Origin: Pogostemon cablin
Lineage: Eukaryota > Streptophyta > Magnoliopsida > Lamiales > Lamiaceae
Reading direction: 5' to 3'
Assembly (NCBI GenBank): GCA_023678885.1
Contig: CM042955.1
Span: 19,603,835 to 19,667,834, forward strand
Length of the DNA stretch: 64,000 bases
Position 1 is the stretch's first letter, and each line of letters begins with the position of its first letter. A program made the position numbers and the translations under genes. Below are positions 21,250-32,507 of this stretch, one piece after another. Under the pieces are notes generated by a model. It had not been told where the DNA came from and made no database searches. It was given only the letters and a program-made list of their open reading frames with translations.

Positions 21250-21900
21250 ATATTGATTTTATTTTATTTATTTTATTTTTAAAAAACCACCTCCCTTCGT
21301 TAAAGCCAATAGTGTGTTTTGTTAAACGACGGGTTAATTGATATATTTTAAAATCGGTTACAATGGGCCACAGTTGCAAATGGTGGCGGCTATGAATTTG
21401 AAATTGGGCCGCTGCAACTTTATTGTATTGGAGTCGTGGTGAGAAATTAAATGGCCCACTCCTTACTTCATTCCAATTGACCCACTAAACGTTGGAGTCC
21501 AGCAATATATATACGCTAAAATTTACTAACGCCTTCGCTTTGATCGTTGAAACAGAATGGTTGCCTCTTGCCTGAGCTTCGTCTCTACACACGGCAGCTA
21601 AGCTTCTTCCGACGCTCTCTTTCCGCCGCAGGCCTCTCCTCTCAGTCCGTCGTCAATATCGACAGCGACACCACCGACACCACCAATATGGATGTTACCA
21701 AAATAATCATGATTGCTTATAAAAATGTGGAGAATAAATTTGTGTTGAATGTAGGAAGTGTACTGTTGATTGTGAGGGGAGAACATGCCAGATATTTTTA
21801 CTTGAGAAAGCTATTGAACTCAAGAAATGATTTCATTACAAAGAAGCACTTAAATTCTCAATTTAATTATTTAATTTTAATCAATTGATTAATTCTGGAA
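21250..21900 (+). other. Possible promoter and first exon of unidentified gene
   Basis: GGGCC/TGGGCC and GGCCCA motifs at 21365-21455 resemble plant site II promoter elements. Downstream, an open frame from about 21547 to 21888 reads RLYTRQLSFFRRSLSAAGLS and more, but it has no ATG near its start. The nearest ATG (21557) opens a 14-codon frame. This could be a broken exon or a retrocopy remnant. No family recognised. Confidence 0.3.
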
Positions 21901-21901
21901 G

Positions 21902-22163
21902 ACAAAGTCTCTTGTGAGACGGGTTATTTGTGAGATGGGTCCATCCATCACTAAAATATGTTTATTGTATAGATAAAATATGTTTAATGGTGATTAAAGT
22001 ATGTTTTTTAAAGTATGCTTGATTATGCATTAAAGTATGATTTTAGCGTGTTATAATATGATTTATTATTAACATACTTTAACTATAAAATATACTTTAT
22101 TGATAGATTGACCCGTCTAACACTCTCGTCTAAAAAATAATCTGTCTCAGAAGAGAGTGTCTC
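21902..22163. mobile_element. MITE with CAAAGTCTCTTGTGAGAC ends
   Basis: Left ACAAAGTCTCTTGTGAGACG and right CAGAAGAGAGTGTCTCTTTG are inverted relatives. The core is AAGTATGTTT/AAACATACTTT-rich. Same family as 48401-48700. Confidence 0.55.
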
Positions 22164-23353
22164 TTTGCCGAATACATGGTGAAAAGATCAGAATAGAAGT
22201 CATAAGAAATACTCTTCACACTTGCCCAAATATTGTCAATAATTTCTTACATGGTTAATGAATTATTTTTTATTTATATTATAAATTGTTCATGAAATAG
22301 TTCACTGTATTATTATTATTATTCACATTAATGATGTTATTATTTTTATTCGTTTCACCAAACAAGCCTCTGCCTAAAATATTATACTCTGAAATACTCC
22401 CTCCATCCGCTTCTAAGGTGTTCATTTTACTATTTTTGGCGTTCAATTCAAAGGCATGCATTTTTCCTATTTAGTAAAAAAGTACGCAATATGTTCCACC
22501 ACTTCCCTCTAATATAATTACTTACTTTGCATATAATAATACTCCTTAATTTTATTCATTAAATTATATTTTAATTCGATCTTCACCATCAAATAAAATA
22601 AAATAATTAATTTTTAAAAAAAATAACACCGATGGCCTCATTTTTTACCCATTAACCTACATGTATTTTTTAGGGTGTTTTGCTTTTTCAAAATTACAAT
22701 CGAGTCATTATCGAGTTAAGGACATTTTCCTACTCGAGTTAAGGACATTTTCCTTTTTTTGGGCATTTTTACATTTGCCTTAAAATCATGACAAAGAAGA
22801 TTATTTTGAAGTCTAGCACGGGCACTGCTGCTCATTAAGAGTATTTTATACCCATTAACCTACGTGCACTATAGTATCTTTTCTCGGAAACAGAAAGTAT
22901 TTACCTTGACTTATTGTCCAAGAATAACCACATGGATAAGGATTTAAGGATAAGACCAAACTTTATCTAACCAAATTCACTCTCTCAACTCTCTTGTGGT
23001 TTCCACCAACATAACCAAATAAAAAAGTTCTTGCACACATTCCTACTTGTCCTGAATTAATCACCTCTATCCCTGTTTTTCCATAACAAGATTTTCTTCT
23101 CTTTATTTGCAAGATCTCTTATTTATGGCGAAAATTTGGATCATCATCGCCACATCATCATGAACCCTTATCTATCTCTTTCTCTGTATATATGATATGA
23201 TGCCTTCTTCATATATGATCATTCGACCCATTTCATCTTTTTCTCGAAACTTAATACAATGTGCTCTGTTTTTCTTGGATTAAATTAAATTTGACTTTTG
23301 TTTATTTTTTCTTCTTGGGGTTGCACTCTTCTCCCCTCAAAGTTGAAAGCAAA
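22164..23353. promoter_or_regulatory. Upstream region of OXS3-like gene
   Basis: Mostly AT-rich. One Stowaway-like end (CTCCCTCCATCC) starts at 22397, without a clear partner. Pyrimidine-rich sequence from about 22980 to 23350 is probably 5' UTR and core promoter. No TATA box can be assigned with confidence. Confidence 0.4.
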
Positions 23354-23601
23354 ATGCCCTCTAGAGTTGTGAAAAATGGTGGGATTTACAAAGGAGATGA
23401 TGAGATGGGAAAAATGATTGGTTTCAAGAATGTGGAGAGAAAAAAGAAGAATTCATGCAATCAAATTTGTTCTGATGGATCATCATCATCCATTGGTAAG
23501 AACAGTGATCTTTCTGAGAATTCTATGGACAAATCTGGTGATGCTGAAGAGGTTCAGAGCTCATTTTCCAAAGAATCCTTGGAGGATGTTTTGCCAATTA
23601 G

Positions 23602-24386
23602 GTTTTCTTACCTTCTCTATTTTATCTAAATTTTACATTTTCTTTAATTATTTTGCTTCTTGTTTCTTTTTATCCTCGTTGTCAATCGCTTGTATTTGTT
23701 TACAAAGGAATTTGTTAACCATAAGTTTTTTTTATCTATTATTCAATTCTCTAAATGTGTATGTAATATAATTTAAATGATTTGTTCATGATTTTAGAAG
23801 AAAATAAGTGATTTTGAGGATCTATTATTTATATGTTTTAACATCCTCCATTGGTGAGAACAGTGATCTTTCTGAGAATTCTATGAAAATAAGTGATCCT
23901 ATGCATATGGGAGAAGTTCATAAAGCCAAATATATATGATGAAATATCACTAATATAAAATAGGAAATGCTTAATTGCTTATTGTTTTCTTTACTTAATG
24001 ACATGGATTTATGTTCTATTTCTAGTATGTATTAAAGATATTGAAAAAAAATTGTTTGCATTTTACTTAAGTAAAAACAAACATGTACATTTTGTTTTAT
24101 AATATTCTTCAAAAAAAATGTCATGAAATAGGTAAACCAATTTTCTTTAACACATATTTATATAATTACATCCTTATTTCAAAAACTAGACCTTTTTAAA
24201 CAATAAACATTACTTTTCTAATAACAAACTAATAAATACTGTACATACTAGCATTTGTATTTTCTTAAAATTATCATGCCATAACACTTAAAACTAGAAT
24301 AATATCTTAACTCAAAAGCTTATTATATATGTAAGACGTAGGGTTTAATATTTTTAAACATGTTCATCATCATTCTCTCAAAACAG
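23602..24386 (+). other. Intron 1 of OXS3-like gene
   Basis: 785 bp, GT donor and AG acceptor, T-rich. It contains a roughly 40-bp near copy of exon 1 (AACAGTGATCTTTCTGAGAA at about 23859), also present at about 23501, indicating partial exon duplication into the intron. Confidence 0.7.
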
Positions 24387-24396
24387 GAGGGGTATA

Positions 24397-24604
24397 TGTT
24401 GAAATTAGGATTGAAATGTGAAAAGAGAAGATTTCATTGATTATAAGAATTGTGTTGTTGTTATTACAAAGTATAAAGTACAAACCTATTTATAGACAAA
24501 GTAAAAACTAGCCAGTACTCACAAAGAAAATAGCTGTTGTAACCTAGGAACTAACAGAACAATTAATAATGGTGGATGGAGAGTAAGAATTAAATATTTC
24601 AACA
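24397..24604 (-). repeat. 3' LTR of copia element
   Basis: 208 bp, TGTTGAAAT to TTTCAACA. The polyprotein's TGA stop overlaps its inner edge. Confidence 0.92.
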
Positions 24605-25378
24605 CTCCCCCTCAAGTGTAGGGGTGAATGGGTTGATCACCCCTAACTTGTCAAGAATATATTTATGCCTTGATTTGTCTAAGGCTTTAGTGAATATGTT
24701 TGCGAGTTGATCTTTGGTCCCAATATAAGGTGTTTGAATCATCCCGCTTTGGACTTTATTTCGGATGAAATGACAGTCCACCTCAATGTGTTTTGTACGC
24801 TCGTGAAACACTGGATTTGATGCTATGTGACGCGCAGCGTTGTTATCACAATACATCTGAATTGGACCTTTGATTTGAACGTTCATATCCTCGAGTAGTT
24901 GCTTTATCCAAGTAAGTTCACTGGCAGTTGATGCCATTGCTCGGTATTCAGCTTCGGCACTTGATCTAGCCACTACGTTTTGCTTTTTGCTTTTCCATGT
25001 TACTAGATTTCCTCCAACCATAGTGCAAAAGCCGGTAGTAGATCGCCAATCAAAGCTTCCTGCCCAATCAGCATCAGTATATCCTTGAATGCTTACATCT
25101 TTGTTGTTTTTTATCCAAATTCCTTGTCCCGGAGTTGATTTCAGGTATTGAAGGATCCGATCAATAGCAGCTAGGTGGGTAGTCCGGGGTGCCTGCATAA
25201 ATTGACTAACAACACTCACAGGAAAAGCAATGTCAGGACGAGTAACTGTTAAATAAATAAGTTTTCCTACAAGTCTTTGGTACATGCCCACATTCTTCTG
25301 AGTTGAGTTTAGCATTGGTTTCCATAGGAGTAATAGCGGGCTTAATGCCAAGTTTACCTGTTTCCTTGAGCAATTCAA
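24599..25378 (-). pseudogene. Copia RNase H domain
   Basis: It follows the RT after a frameshift near 25270-25330. It contains the copia connection TRPDIAFPVSVVSQF and the RNase H motifs GYTDADWAGS, SSAEAEYRAMA and MYCDNNAA, with the catalytic Asp/Glu/Asp. It ends HKYILDKLGVINPF and then a stop overlapping the LTR. The domain itself has no internal stop. Confidence 0.88.
24605..24617 (-). promoter_or_regulatory. Polypurine tract of copia element
   Basis: The minus strand reads TTGAGGGGGAGTG next to the 3' LTR, the classic copia plus-strand primer tract. Confidence 0.8.
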
Positions 25379-26312
25379 GAGTGTACTTTCTTTGAGAAAT
25401 GAATAATCCTTTTTTAGAGTGAGCTATTTCAATTCCCAAAAAATATTTAAGAATGCCAAGGTCCTTGATATCAAAAGTTTGTTTAAGAAAATTTTTGACT
25501 TCTTGAATTTCCATTTCCTTATCACCGGTAATAATAATATCATCAACATAAACTAAAACAATGATTGATGAGTTTGGAGAAGTGCGAGAAAATAATGATG
25601 AGTCAGCGGAACTTTTTTGAAAATTTTGAGAGAGTAATGCATGACTAAGTTTAGAATACCAAGCTCTAGGAGATTGTTTAAGACCATAAATAGACTTGTG
25701 AAGTTTACAAACAAGAGAAGGATTCGAATTCTTAAAGCCTTGAGGAAGAGCCATGTATACTTCTTCTTCTAAATCTCCTTGTAAGAAAGCATTTTTAACA
25801 TCCATTTGATGAAAAGACCAATTCTTATTAATCCCTATAGAAAGAAGGATTCTTACGGTGCTCATTTTAGCGACGGGTGCGAAAGTTTCTTCATAATCAA
25901 TTCCATAAGTTTGGGTGAAGCCTTTAGCAACAAGTCGGGCCTTATATCTCTCGATTTTTCCCAAACTATCATATTTAATTTTATAGACCCATTTGCACCC
26001 GACGGCCTTTTTTCCTTTAGGAAGATGAACAAGTGACCAAGTATTATTTTTCTCAAGAGCATTTAATTCATCTTCCATAGCTTTTCGCCAAGTAGGACAA
26101 TGACTAGCATCTTCAAAGTTTTTAGGTTCAAATTGATTTATGCAATTTAAAAATGCATGATGCTCTTTTGAAATGTGGGAATAAGATAAGAAGTTTTGGA
26201 TAGGATACGATACCGAATAGGTGACGTAGTCTTTAAGTTTGGTAGACGTCCGAGTCTGTCGAAGAGATCTCCGAGGTGAATTAGCTTGAGTTAGGTTTTT
26301 GTTTTGATCTCC
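25233..26312 (-). pseudogene. Copia reverse transcriptase domain
   Basis: An ATG-bearing segment runs from 26078. The same frame extends upstream to about 26312, where HHAFL and NFEDASHCPTWRKAME are readable. RT motifs include KWVYKIKYDSLGKIERYKAR, QMDVKNAFLQGDLEEEVYM and the catalytic YVDDIIITGD. The frame is lost at about 25290, where RNase H continues in another. Confidence 0.88.
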
Positions 26313-26314
26313 CC

Positions 26315-28393
26315 CTATCGGAGCATTTTCGTCGACTGGGACATGATCTCCCCTGTCGGAGCATTTTCTTCGACTATGTTTGCATCATCCTCAAGAGGAA
26401 TCGTATTGACCAAATCATCATGATGATCCTGAGAAGGAATAAGATCAGTAGGAGCTGAAATAGGAAAAACAAAGTCGTTAGTATCAATGGAGGAGTTATC
26501 AATAGAGTAATAAGGATCATTTTCATTGAAGGTAACATCTCTTGAAATGTAGAGCTTTCTAGTAATAGGATCATAACACTTGTAACCTTTTTGAGAGACG
26601 GAGTATCCCAAGAAAATAGCCTTGACAGAAGAGGGACTAAGTTTATCGGTACGATTGATGTGTACAAAATACGTGCATCCAAAGGTGCGTAAATGATCAA
26701 GATTGACTTCTTTTTTAAAGAGAATTTTGTGGGGACTAAGATCATTAAGATTAGGAGAGGGACGACGATTAATAAGATAATTGGTGGTTAAAATTGCATC
26801 GGACCAAAAACCTTTTGGAACATTATTTTGTATGAGAAGAGAGCGAGTGACTTCTAAAATATGACGATTTTTTCGCTCTGCTACCCCATTTTGAGCGGGT
26901 GTGTAAGGACATGAGGTTTGATGAATAATTCCATTGGTTTTTGTAAAATTTTGAAAAAATGAGTTTATATATTCAGTCCCATTATCCGTTCGAAGAATTT
27001 TGATAGTCTTATTGAAGTAATTTTTAATATAAGTAAAAAAGTCTTGAAATTTGGAGAAAACTTCACTTTTATTTTTGAGTAAAAATATCCAAGTATGTTT
27101 TGAAAAATCATCTATAAAACTAACATAATATTTGAAATTATTATAAGATGTAATTGGAGTGGGACCACAAACGTCTGAGTGAATTAAATCAAAGGTAGAT
27201 TTAGTGTTAGAGGAAGAATTAGTGTAAGGAAGTCGGGTATGTTTAGACAAGGAACAAACATCACACTTATCATGATATGATGAATCTGAAAATATTTTGT
27301 TAAAGATTAAGTTGGACGGATGTCCAAGACGTTTATGCCAAAGAGACATATTAAAAACTTTTAAAGCAAGACTAGGAAAGTTAATTAAATATAAATTGTT
27401 AATAAGAACTCCTTCACCAATCGTTCGTCCCGTCGTTCTTTCCTGAAACACAACATCAGTATCAGAAAATATAACACGACAATTTAACTCTTTTGTGATC
27501 TTGCTTACAGATAATAAATTTAGAGCAAAAGAAGGTAAATAAAGAATGTTGTCAATATTTTTTGAAAAAATATAACTTGATCCTTTTCCATTTATTGGAA
27601 CGGAGATATTATTAGCAACTTTGACACTTTGAGAATTATCTAAAATAGTTGAAATTTTTGAAAAAATAGAACGATCTCCTGTCATGTGATCGGTTGCTCC
27701 GGAATCAACAATCCAGGTTTTAGAATTGTTGCTAGAACAATTAAAAGATTTTGGTTCTCCAGAATGTTGGACATATGAGGTATAAATGGGCTTGTTATCA
27801 GAAAATGTTTTTAGGTTATTTGGGCCCAAATAATCATTATTAGAAAAATTAAAAGAGATAGAAGAAATTATAGAACCTGGATCCACTATTTTAGTGGATT
27901 GGGTTGAGCTTTGGACTTGTAGAGCCCTTGAAACTTGGGCCACAACTGAGGAGAATTGGGCTGGGTTAACCACTGGGTCACAAGAATGGGCTGCAATAGA
28001 TTGGATCACACATCTATTTATTTCTTCCTTTCGGTGGTTTTGATCCATCTGAGAAGAGCGATCTTCTTCCTTGTGCCCTAGGTTCCCTTCTGCGTGCACC
28101 GCTAGCCCTCTAAGATTGCTGCCGTTTCCCCGGTTGCCACGGTCGTACTTGGTCGGCCGGAGTTCCGGATGGAGGCGGTAGCACTCTTCTTTTACGTGAT
28201 TTGGCTTCTTGCAGTACCTGCAATATTTGGGTTGATTATTGGCCGGTGATTTTTCTTTGTCCTTTCGCCGGTCACCGAGGTGGCATTCGATACTTCCAGT
28301 ACTAATCGAGGATGGTGTACTGCGCGCTCTATGGGTTTCCTCCTGTTGAAGTCGCGCGACTACCTCTTCGTATGGTGGGAGTGTTGTTGCCAT
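26315..28393 (-). pseudogene. Copia Gag C-terminus, protease and integrase
   Basis: A 692-codon frame. It starts with the end of Gag, including the zinc knuckle CRYCKKPNHVKEECYRLHP. Then come the protease motif WIVDSGATDHMTGD, the pre-integrase LWHKRLGHPS...CDVCS zinc region, and the integrase core with DLIHSDVCGPTP, LRTDNGTEY and ERKNRHILE (D-D-E). It ends at a frameshift within a repeated CGGAGCATTTTC sequence near 26315-26370. Confidence 0.9.
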
Positions 28394-28947
28394 TAGAATC
28401 TGACTTCGGGCAGGGAGGCAAGCAGTTGGTAGACTTGTTCTTGTTCCTCCCTTTCTTCGATTTTTGCTATATCAGTAGTTTTTGGTTGATATAATCTTAG
28501 TTCTTGTCTCCTTCTGTCGAATTGCTCCACTATCTCGGCAATAGAGGCTGAGCCCTTTTTGAGTGAGTAGAGTTCAGCCTTAAAGTGGAATATTTGAGCA
28601 TGGTTTTGGTTGTTGCCATAGATCTTCTTGATGGAATTCCAGATGCTATAGGCTGAATCTTTGGTGATGTAAATGTCTCCAATCTTAGGTTCCATTGAGT
28701 TTACCAACCAACTGATAACTTGGGAGTCTTGGCAATCCCAATCATCAATTTCAGCTTGCTCCTCTTTGGTTGGTTTCTTCGGGTCAGTAGCTACGGGCTT
28801 GGGTTTGTTTCCAGTAATAAACCCTTGCATCTTCCTTGATTTCAGAAACACTTCAACTGATTTGGACCAGGGAATGTAATTCCGTCCATTGAATACAGCA
28901 TTCGTGATCCTCTGGTTTGAGTGACCTTCGAAATTGTTGCTCGCCAT
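28393..28947 (-). pseudogene. Copia Gag N-terminal part
   Basis: 184 codons from ATG at 28947. It contains FNGRNYIPWSKSVEVFLKSR and SIWNSIKKIYG, typical of copia Gag (UBN2-type fold). It ends at TAA 28393-28395, where the downstream frame's ATG overlaps. The family normally reads through here, so a small indel explains the break. Confidence 0.88.
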
Positions 28948-29300
28948 GAGTATCCGAATGTTTGATGGTAGATGGTTTAAGATGTGAAGTAGGGCAGTGA
29001 AGAATCAAGAACTGATTCGATGAAACTCACTCACTTATGAATCTGAGAACCTAATGATGAGCAGAAGAATTATTTTCTGAAGGTTCTATGAAGATAGTAA
29101 GATGTATGAAAAACATAAGAGGTTGATCCTCTTTTAGAAGCAGAGCACCTTTGAGGTGTTTATAGAGTCTTTGAACAGACTTTGATTGAATAAAGAAGAG
29201 GTTAAACCTCTTTTGAATTGAGACACCTTTAATGGTGTTTTGCAGTATGCAATGAAGAAGAGAGCTTCAATAGAAAGGGTTAAGAGCCAGGATTAATCCT

Positions 29301-29312
29301 GCTCTGATACCA
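29301..29312 (-). promoter_or_regulatory. Primer-binding site (tRNA-iMet) of copia element
   Basis: The minus strand reads TGGTATCAGAGC directly beside the 5' LTR. Confidence 0.92.
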
Positions 29313-29520
29313 TGTTGAAATTAGGATTGAAATGTGAAAAGAGAAGATTTCATTGATTATAAGAATTGTGTTGTTGTTATTACAAAGTATAAAGTACAAA
29401 CATATTTATAGACAAAGTAAAAACTAGCCAGTACTCACAAAGAAAATAGCTGTTGTAACCTAGGAACTAACAGAACAATTAATAATGGTGGATGGAGAGT
29501 AAGAATTAAATATTTCAACA
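29313..29520 (-). repeat. 5' LTR of copia element
   Basis: 208 bp, one mismatch by eye with the 3' LTR. Confidence 0.92.
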
Positions 29521-30006
29521 GTATACCAAGATTTTACAAAGGAAAATCCAAATCCTTCAAGAATTTAGGAGAGGGGTCGTCCTCGTCGGCCATGAAAGAC
29601 CTAGCGAAGCCGGTCAATGCTTACGGGAGGAGACGAAGAAATATGCTTTGGTGTAGCCTCCTGGGGACAAGAAGAGAAACTCATATCCAAGAAGCAACGG
29701 GGTTGGCATAGCGAAGAGGACGAGTAGCTCGAACCGATCAACATTGGCTTTTGCCATAGCTTCAGTTGCTAACAATTCTATAGATTCAGATCATCTCAAG
29801 TAGTAATGATTTAGTGCAGAAATTCGTTTAGTTCATATTTCAGCTCATCAAACGTCTACGTTAGAAAATAAATTGCATATATTGATAGAATCGAGTTGTT
29901 TGTATGTCAGTTTATCAATGTAGAATTTTATGCAAAGAAATAATAATTTTAAGGACCTTACAAAATGTCAATCATTAGCTTAATTAATTAAAATTGTGTC
30001 TTTAGT

Positions 30007-30414
30007 TTAGTTATAAGGACCTATATAGGCGATGTCCTTCTTCTTAGCATTCTTCTTAACATTCTTCTTTATCATTTTGGATTTATCCACTTCTGGTTGT
30101 ATTAGTTTGATAAAGCCCCTTTCAACTAAGAATTCAACTAATACCTTCCCCAAGGGGTGTTTTATGGCCGCCTGTTCGAGTATTGAAGAGCTTGCTTCTA
30201 AGTCTTGAACTTCGGACATCTTACCATTATTAAAAGCTAATATTCGAGCATTGTGTCGAAATGCAATTTCGATTCTATCCACTAAAGTGGCTGTTTTCAC
30301 ATAACTATCACTACTATAAAGAGTGCTCATAACATGTATTAATAAAGCCTCAATAGTCAGATTACCGAACTGATCTAGAAGTGTTTTTTCGTAACCGTTT
30401 AAGTTTGAAGACAT
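30007..30414 (-). CDS. Orphan 135-residue protein, unknown function
   Basis: An intact frame from ATG (30412-30414) to stop at 30007. It reads as a mixed, probably helical protein with a strongly basic lysine-rich tail (about residues 112-127, KSKMIKKNVKKNAKKK) that could act as a nuclear or nucleolar signal. No domain, signal peptide or membrane segment is recognised. It lies convergent with the OXS3-like gene, whose stop is about 200 bp away. A length of 135 codons in AT-rich DNA with normal amino-acid composition is more than chance would usually give. It may be a single-exon gene, a retrocopy or a terminal exon. Confidence 0.5.
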   Translation of the reverse strand: MSSNLNGYEKTLLDQFGNLTIEALLIHVMSTLYSSDSYVKTATLVDRIEIAFRHNARILAFNNGKMSEVQDLEASSSILEQAAIKHPLGKVLVEFLVERGFIKLIQPEVDKSKMIKKNVKKNAKKKDIAYIGPYN

Positions 30415-30582
30415 CGAAGCTTTGAATGTTTTTGAGGTGTGAATGTTTTTTAGGGATTTGGATCGATCCTCTCCCCCACTTAATCTCTGTGAATTTCTTT
30501 TAATCTATATCATCCAATTATTATCTATGAACGAGAATTTGTCACGTCATTTAGCATAATGTAAGAAAAATAGAAGGCAATT

Positions 30583-30892
30583 TATAGTGTGCACCCGGGT
30601 GCACCTAAAGATATAGTGCACCCACATACAAATATAAACAAAAACATATGCAATTAAAAGTAAAAATGTATACAATTTAATTGTTAATTTTTTTGATGAA
30701 AAATTGTATATAATATTCAATAAAATGTTATACACATATGGATGTTAATTTTTTTAATGAAAAATAATGTGAAAAAAGTATACAATTATTACAAAACACG
30801 TATACAAAATAGAATAATATGTATACAAAATAGAATAAAAATGTATACATATATGGTGAACCCTTGCACCCGGGTGCACCCAATATACACTC
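30583..30892. mobile_element. MITE with palindromic GCACCCGGGTGC ends
   Basis: Both ends carry GTGCACCCGGGTGCACC-type palindromes in inverted context. Between them GTATAC motifs recur at least five times in an otherwise AT-rich core. No coding sequence. It lies in the upstream region of the orphan ORF. Confidence 0.55.
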
Positions 30893-32001
30893 AAAATAAA
30901 TATTCACACAAATAAAATAATTATTTAAAATTTAATTAAATAAAAAAGATTGTGATAGGTGGTTGGTGGAGATGACGGTTAAATGAAATTCCCGAAATTC
31001 AGAGATTAACAATGGTGGAGATGACAGTTAAATGAAATTCCCGAAATTGAGATATTAACAACAGGAGAGGATTCGGATACTTTGCTCCCAAGTGTACAAC
31101 GTGTGCAAGGATATACTATTTTGATCTAAAATTCATGCACTTTAATTAATAGAGATACAACATTAAAAAATATACATTTTCATTAAAAAAAATTTAAGAA
31201 ATAAAAATTACGCATCCTTATATTAAATGGTATATCATTTAATACTAAAAATAATAATTTTTCAAAAATGTGGGGCATTGGTTTTAGCCAATGTTGTTAC
31301 AGGAGATTCAAATCAAATCAATTACATTTCATTAAATACCCTGAAAAGGAAAACAATTTATTACATAAAGCTTTCTCTAATTTCCCGGTCAAGTTAACAA
31401 AAATAAATTCTATCCCCTCCATTTCGAAAAAAAAAATCAATTTTATTAATTTTTTAGAATATTTTAATATTTTTAGGTAATAAATAAAATGTAAAGTAAA
31501 ATTATGAATGTGAAAAATAAGTAATAAATTTGAAATTAAAATAACTTTTAGATTATTGGATATAATGTTTTCTTTTATTATAATGTGAAGGAATTTGTAA
31601 GACAAAACAAATGGGGATGTCTGGTAGTGAATGAAGTTAGTAATTGGAGTAATATATAAATAAACAAACCTAAAATTAAAGAAGTAATACAACAAATTTA
31701 TAACTCTACTCTCTGACCTGTTAAGATCCTTCATGACGTCCTACCCATTTGAGTTGGACTTGAAATTAAGTGCATATATAATGTGTGAAGATTTTAAATG
31801 AGTTATTTCTTTTATTAAACGAGTCTAATTCGAGTTCGATTTTTTGCTGAACAAATTGAGTTTACTCGAAATTGTGATTTGTAAGACAAATCAAGCCCAT
31901 TCATCAACTATTATTACAACACTATGAAACACTCGAACTCTCTCGCCTCGATAAACAGTTATTATTATCATCATTCTTTAAAGGACATAATAAAAAAATA
32001 A
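30893..32001. other. AT-rich intergenic stretch
   Basis: A two-copy tandem repeat of about 52 bp (GGTGGAGATGACGGTTAAAT) lies at about 30965-31065. The rest shows no gene; the frames at 31268-31734 are AT-rich and shadow each other. Confidence 0.45.
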
Positions 32002-32215
32002 TGGTATATCCCACTATTAGAGACCCCACCGCCCCTGCCATGGGGATTGATGAAGGAAGTAAATCACATGATGTGCCTCAAATGGCTTATAGAGAGAACT
32101 CACTGTTTAACTTGTGCTTGCAAAGGGTCAAATCCATGTCAAAGGCAGGATTCGAACCCCCACACTTCAGCAACCAAACTCAGTTGAAAGATCGAGACAA
32201 CTGATCTGACAGTAA
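32002..32215 (-). repeat. SINE, minus strand, same family as 38.6 and 43.9 kb
   Basis: The minus strand reads a B box GGTTCGAATCC (plus 32148-32158), then CATGGATTTGACCC, AAGCACAAG, CAATCCCC and GGGGCGGTGGGG in the same order as the two plus-strand copies. The 5' third is diverged. Confidence 0.75.
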
Positions 32216-32507
32216 AAGTGCAGTTTTGAAAAATACAATGAGAGAAAATATCAAGAAAATAATTAAAGGATTAATTGGAATACTGGTCTTATACATTATC
32301 ATGATAAGGAAGGTCCACATGGAAAATTTATTATGTACAAGATGCAGTTCCGACATCTACCTAAGGAGTGACCCCAAAATCTCCATGGTGGGGTGGTCCC
32401 TTCTACCCCCCCCCCCCCCCAACACCCACCCTACTACAATATTTTTACCATACATCATACGCTTTTCACTCCCATCATTTCATTCCTTCCCCAACATTCT
32501 TGGATTC
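32216..32507 (-). other. ERECTA 3' flank
   Basis: Probably 3' UTR and terminator of ERECTA on the minus strand. A C15 homopolymer (plus strand) lies at about 32406-32420. No separate gene. Confidence 0.4.

Larger units (their letters stand above)
24397..29520 (-). mobile_element. Young Ty1/copia LTR retrotransposon
   Basis: A 5,124-bp element on the minus strand. The LTRs at 24397-24604 and 29313-29520 are 208 bp each and differ at a single position by eye (near 24487/29403). The exact target-site duplication GTATA lies at 24392-24396 and 29521-29525. The primer site and polypurine tract are in place. Gag, protease, integrase, RT and RNase H occur in copia order (integrase before RT). Three frameshifts break the polyprotein despite the young LTRs, so it was probably mobilised in trans or decayed quickly, or the frameshifts are assembly errors. 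Confidence 0.93.
23354..29803 (+). pseudogene. OXS3: OXS3-like gene split by copia insertion
   Basis: Exon 1 runs from ATG 23354 to 23601 (donor GTTTTC). It encodes a Ser/Lys-rich protein start ending LEDVLPI. Exon 2 begins at 24387 after an AAACAG acceptor; its first 10 bp are followed by the copia element and resume at 29526. Reading across gives LPIRRGIPRFYKGKSKSF, the hallmark block of plant OXIDATIVE STRESS 3 proteins, which are nuclear, chromatin-associated stress-tolerance factors. MKDLAKPVNAYGRRRRN and a Ser-rich STLAFAIASVA C-terminus follow, with stop at 29801-29803. Besides the 5.1-kb insertion there is an apparent one-base deletion at 29652-29664, because the C-terminal family sequence is in another frame. 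I infer a non-functional allele or gene copy. A paralog could exist elsewhere. Confidence 0.8.

Noticed and set aside
21547..21888. Bona fide gene of 113 codons
   Set aside because: The frame opens at TTG; the nearest ATG is in another frame and stops after 14 codons. Kept only as a possible exon remnant.
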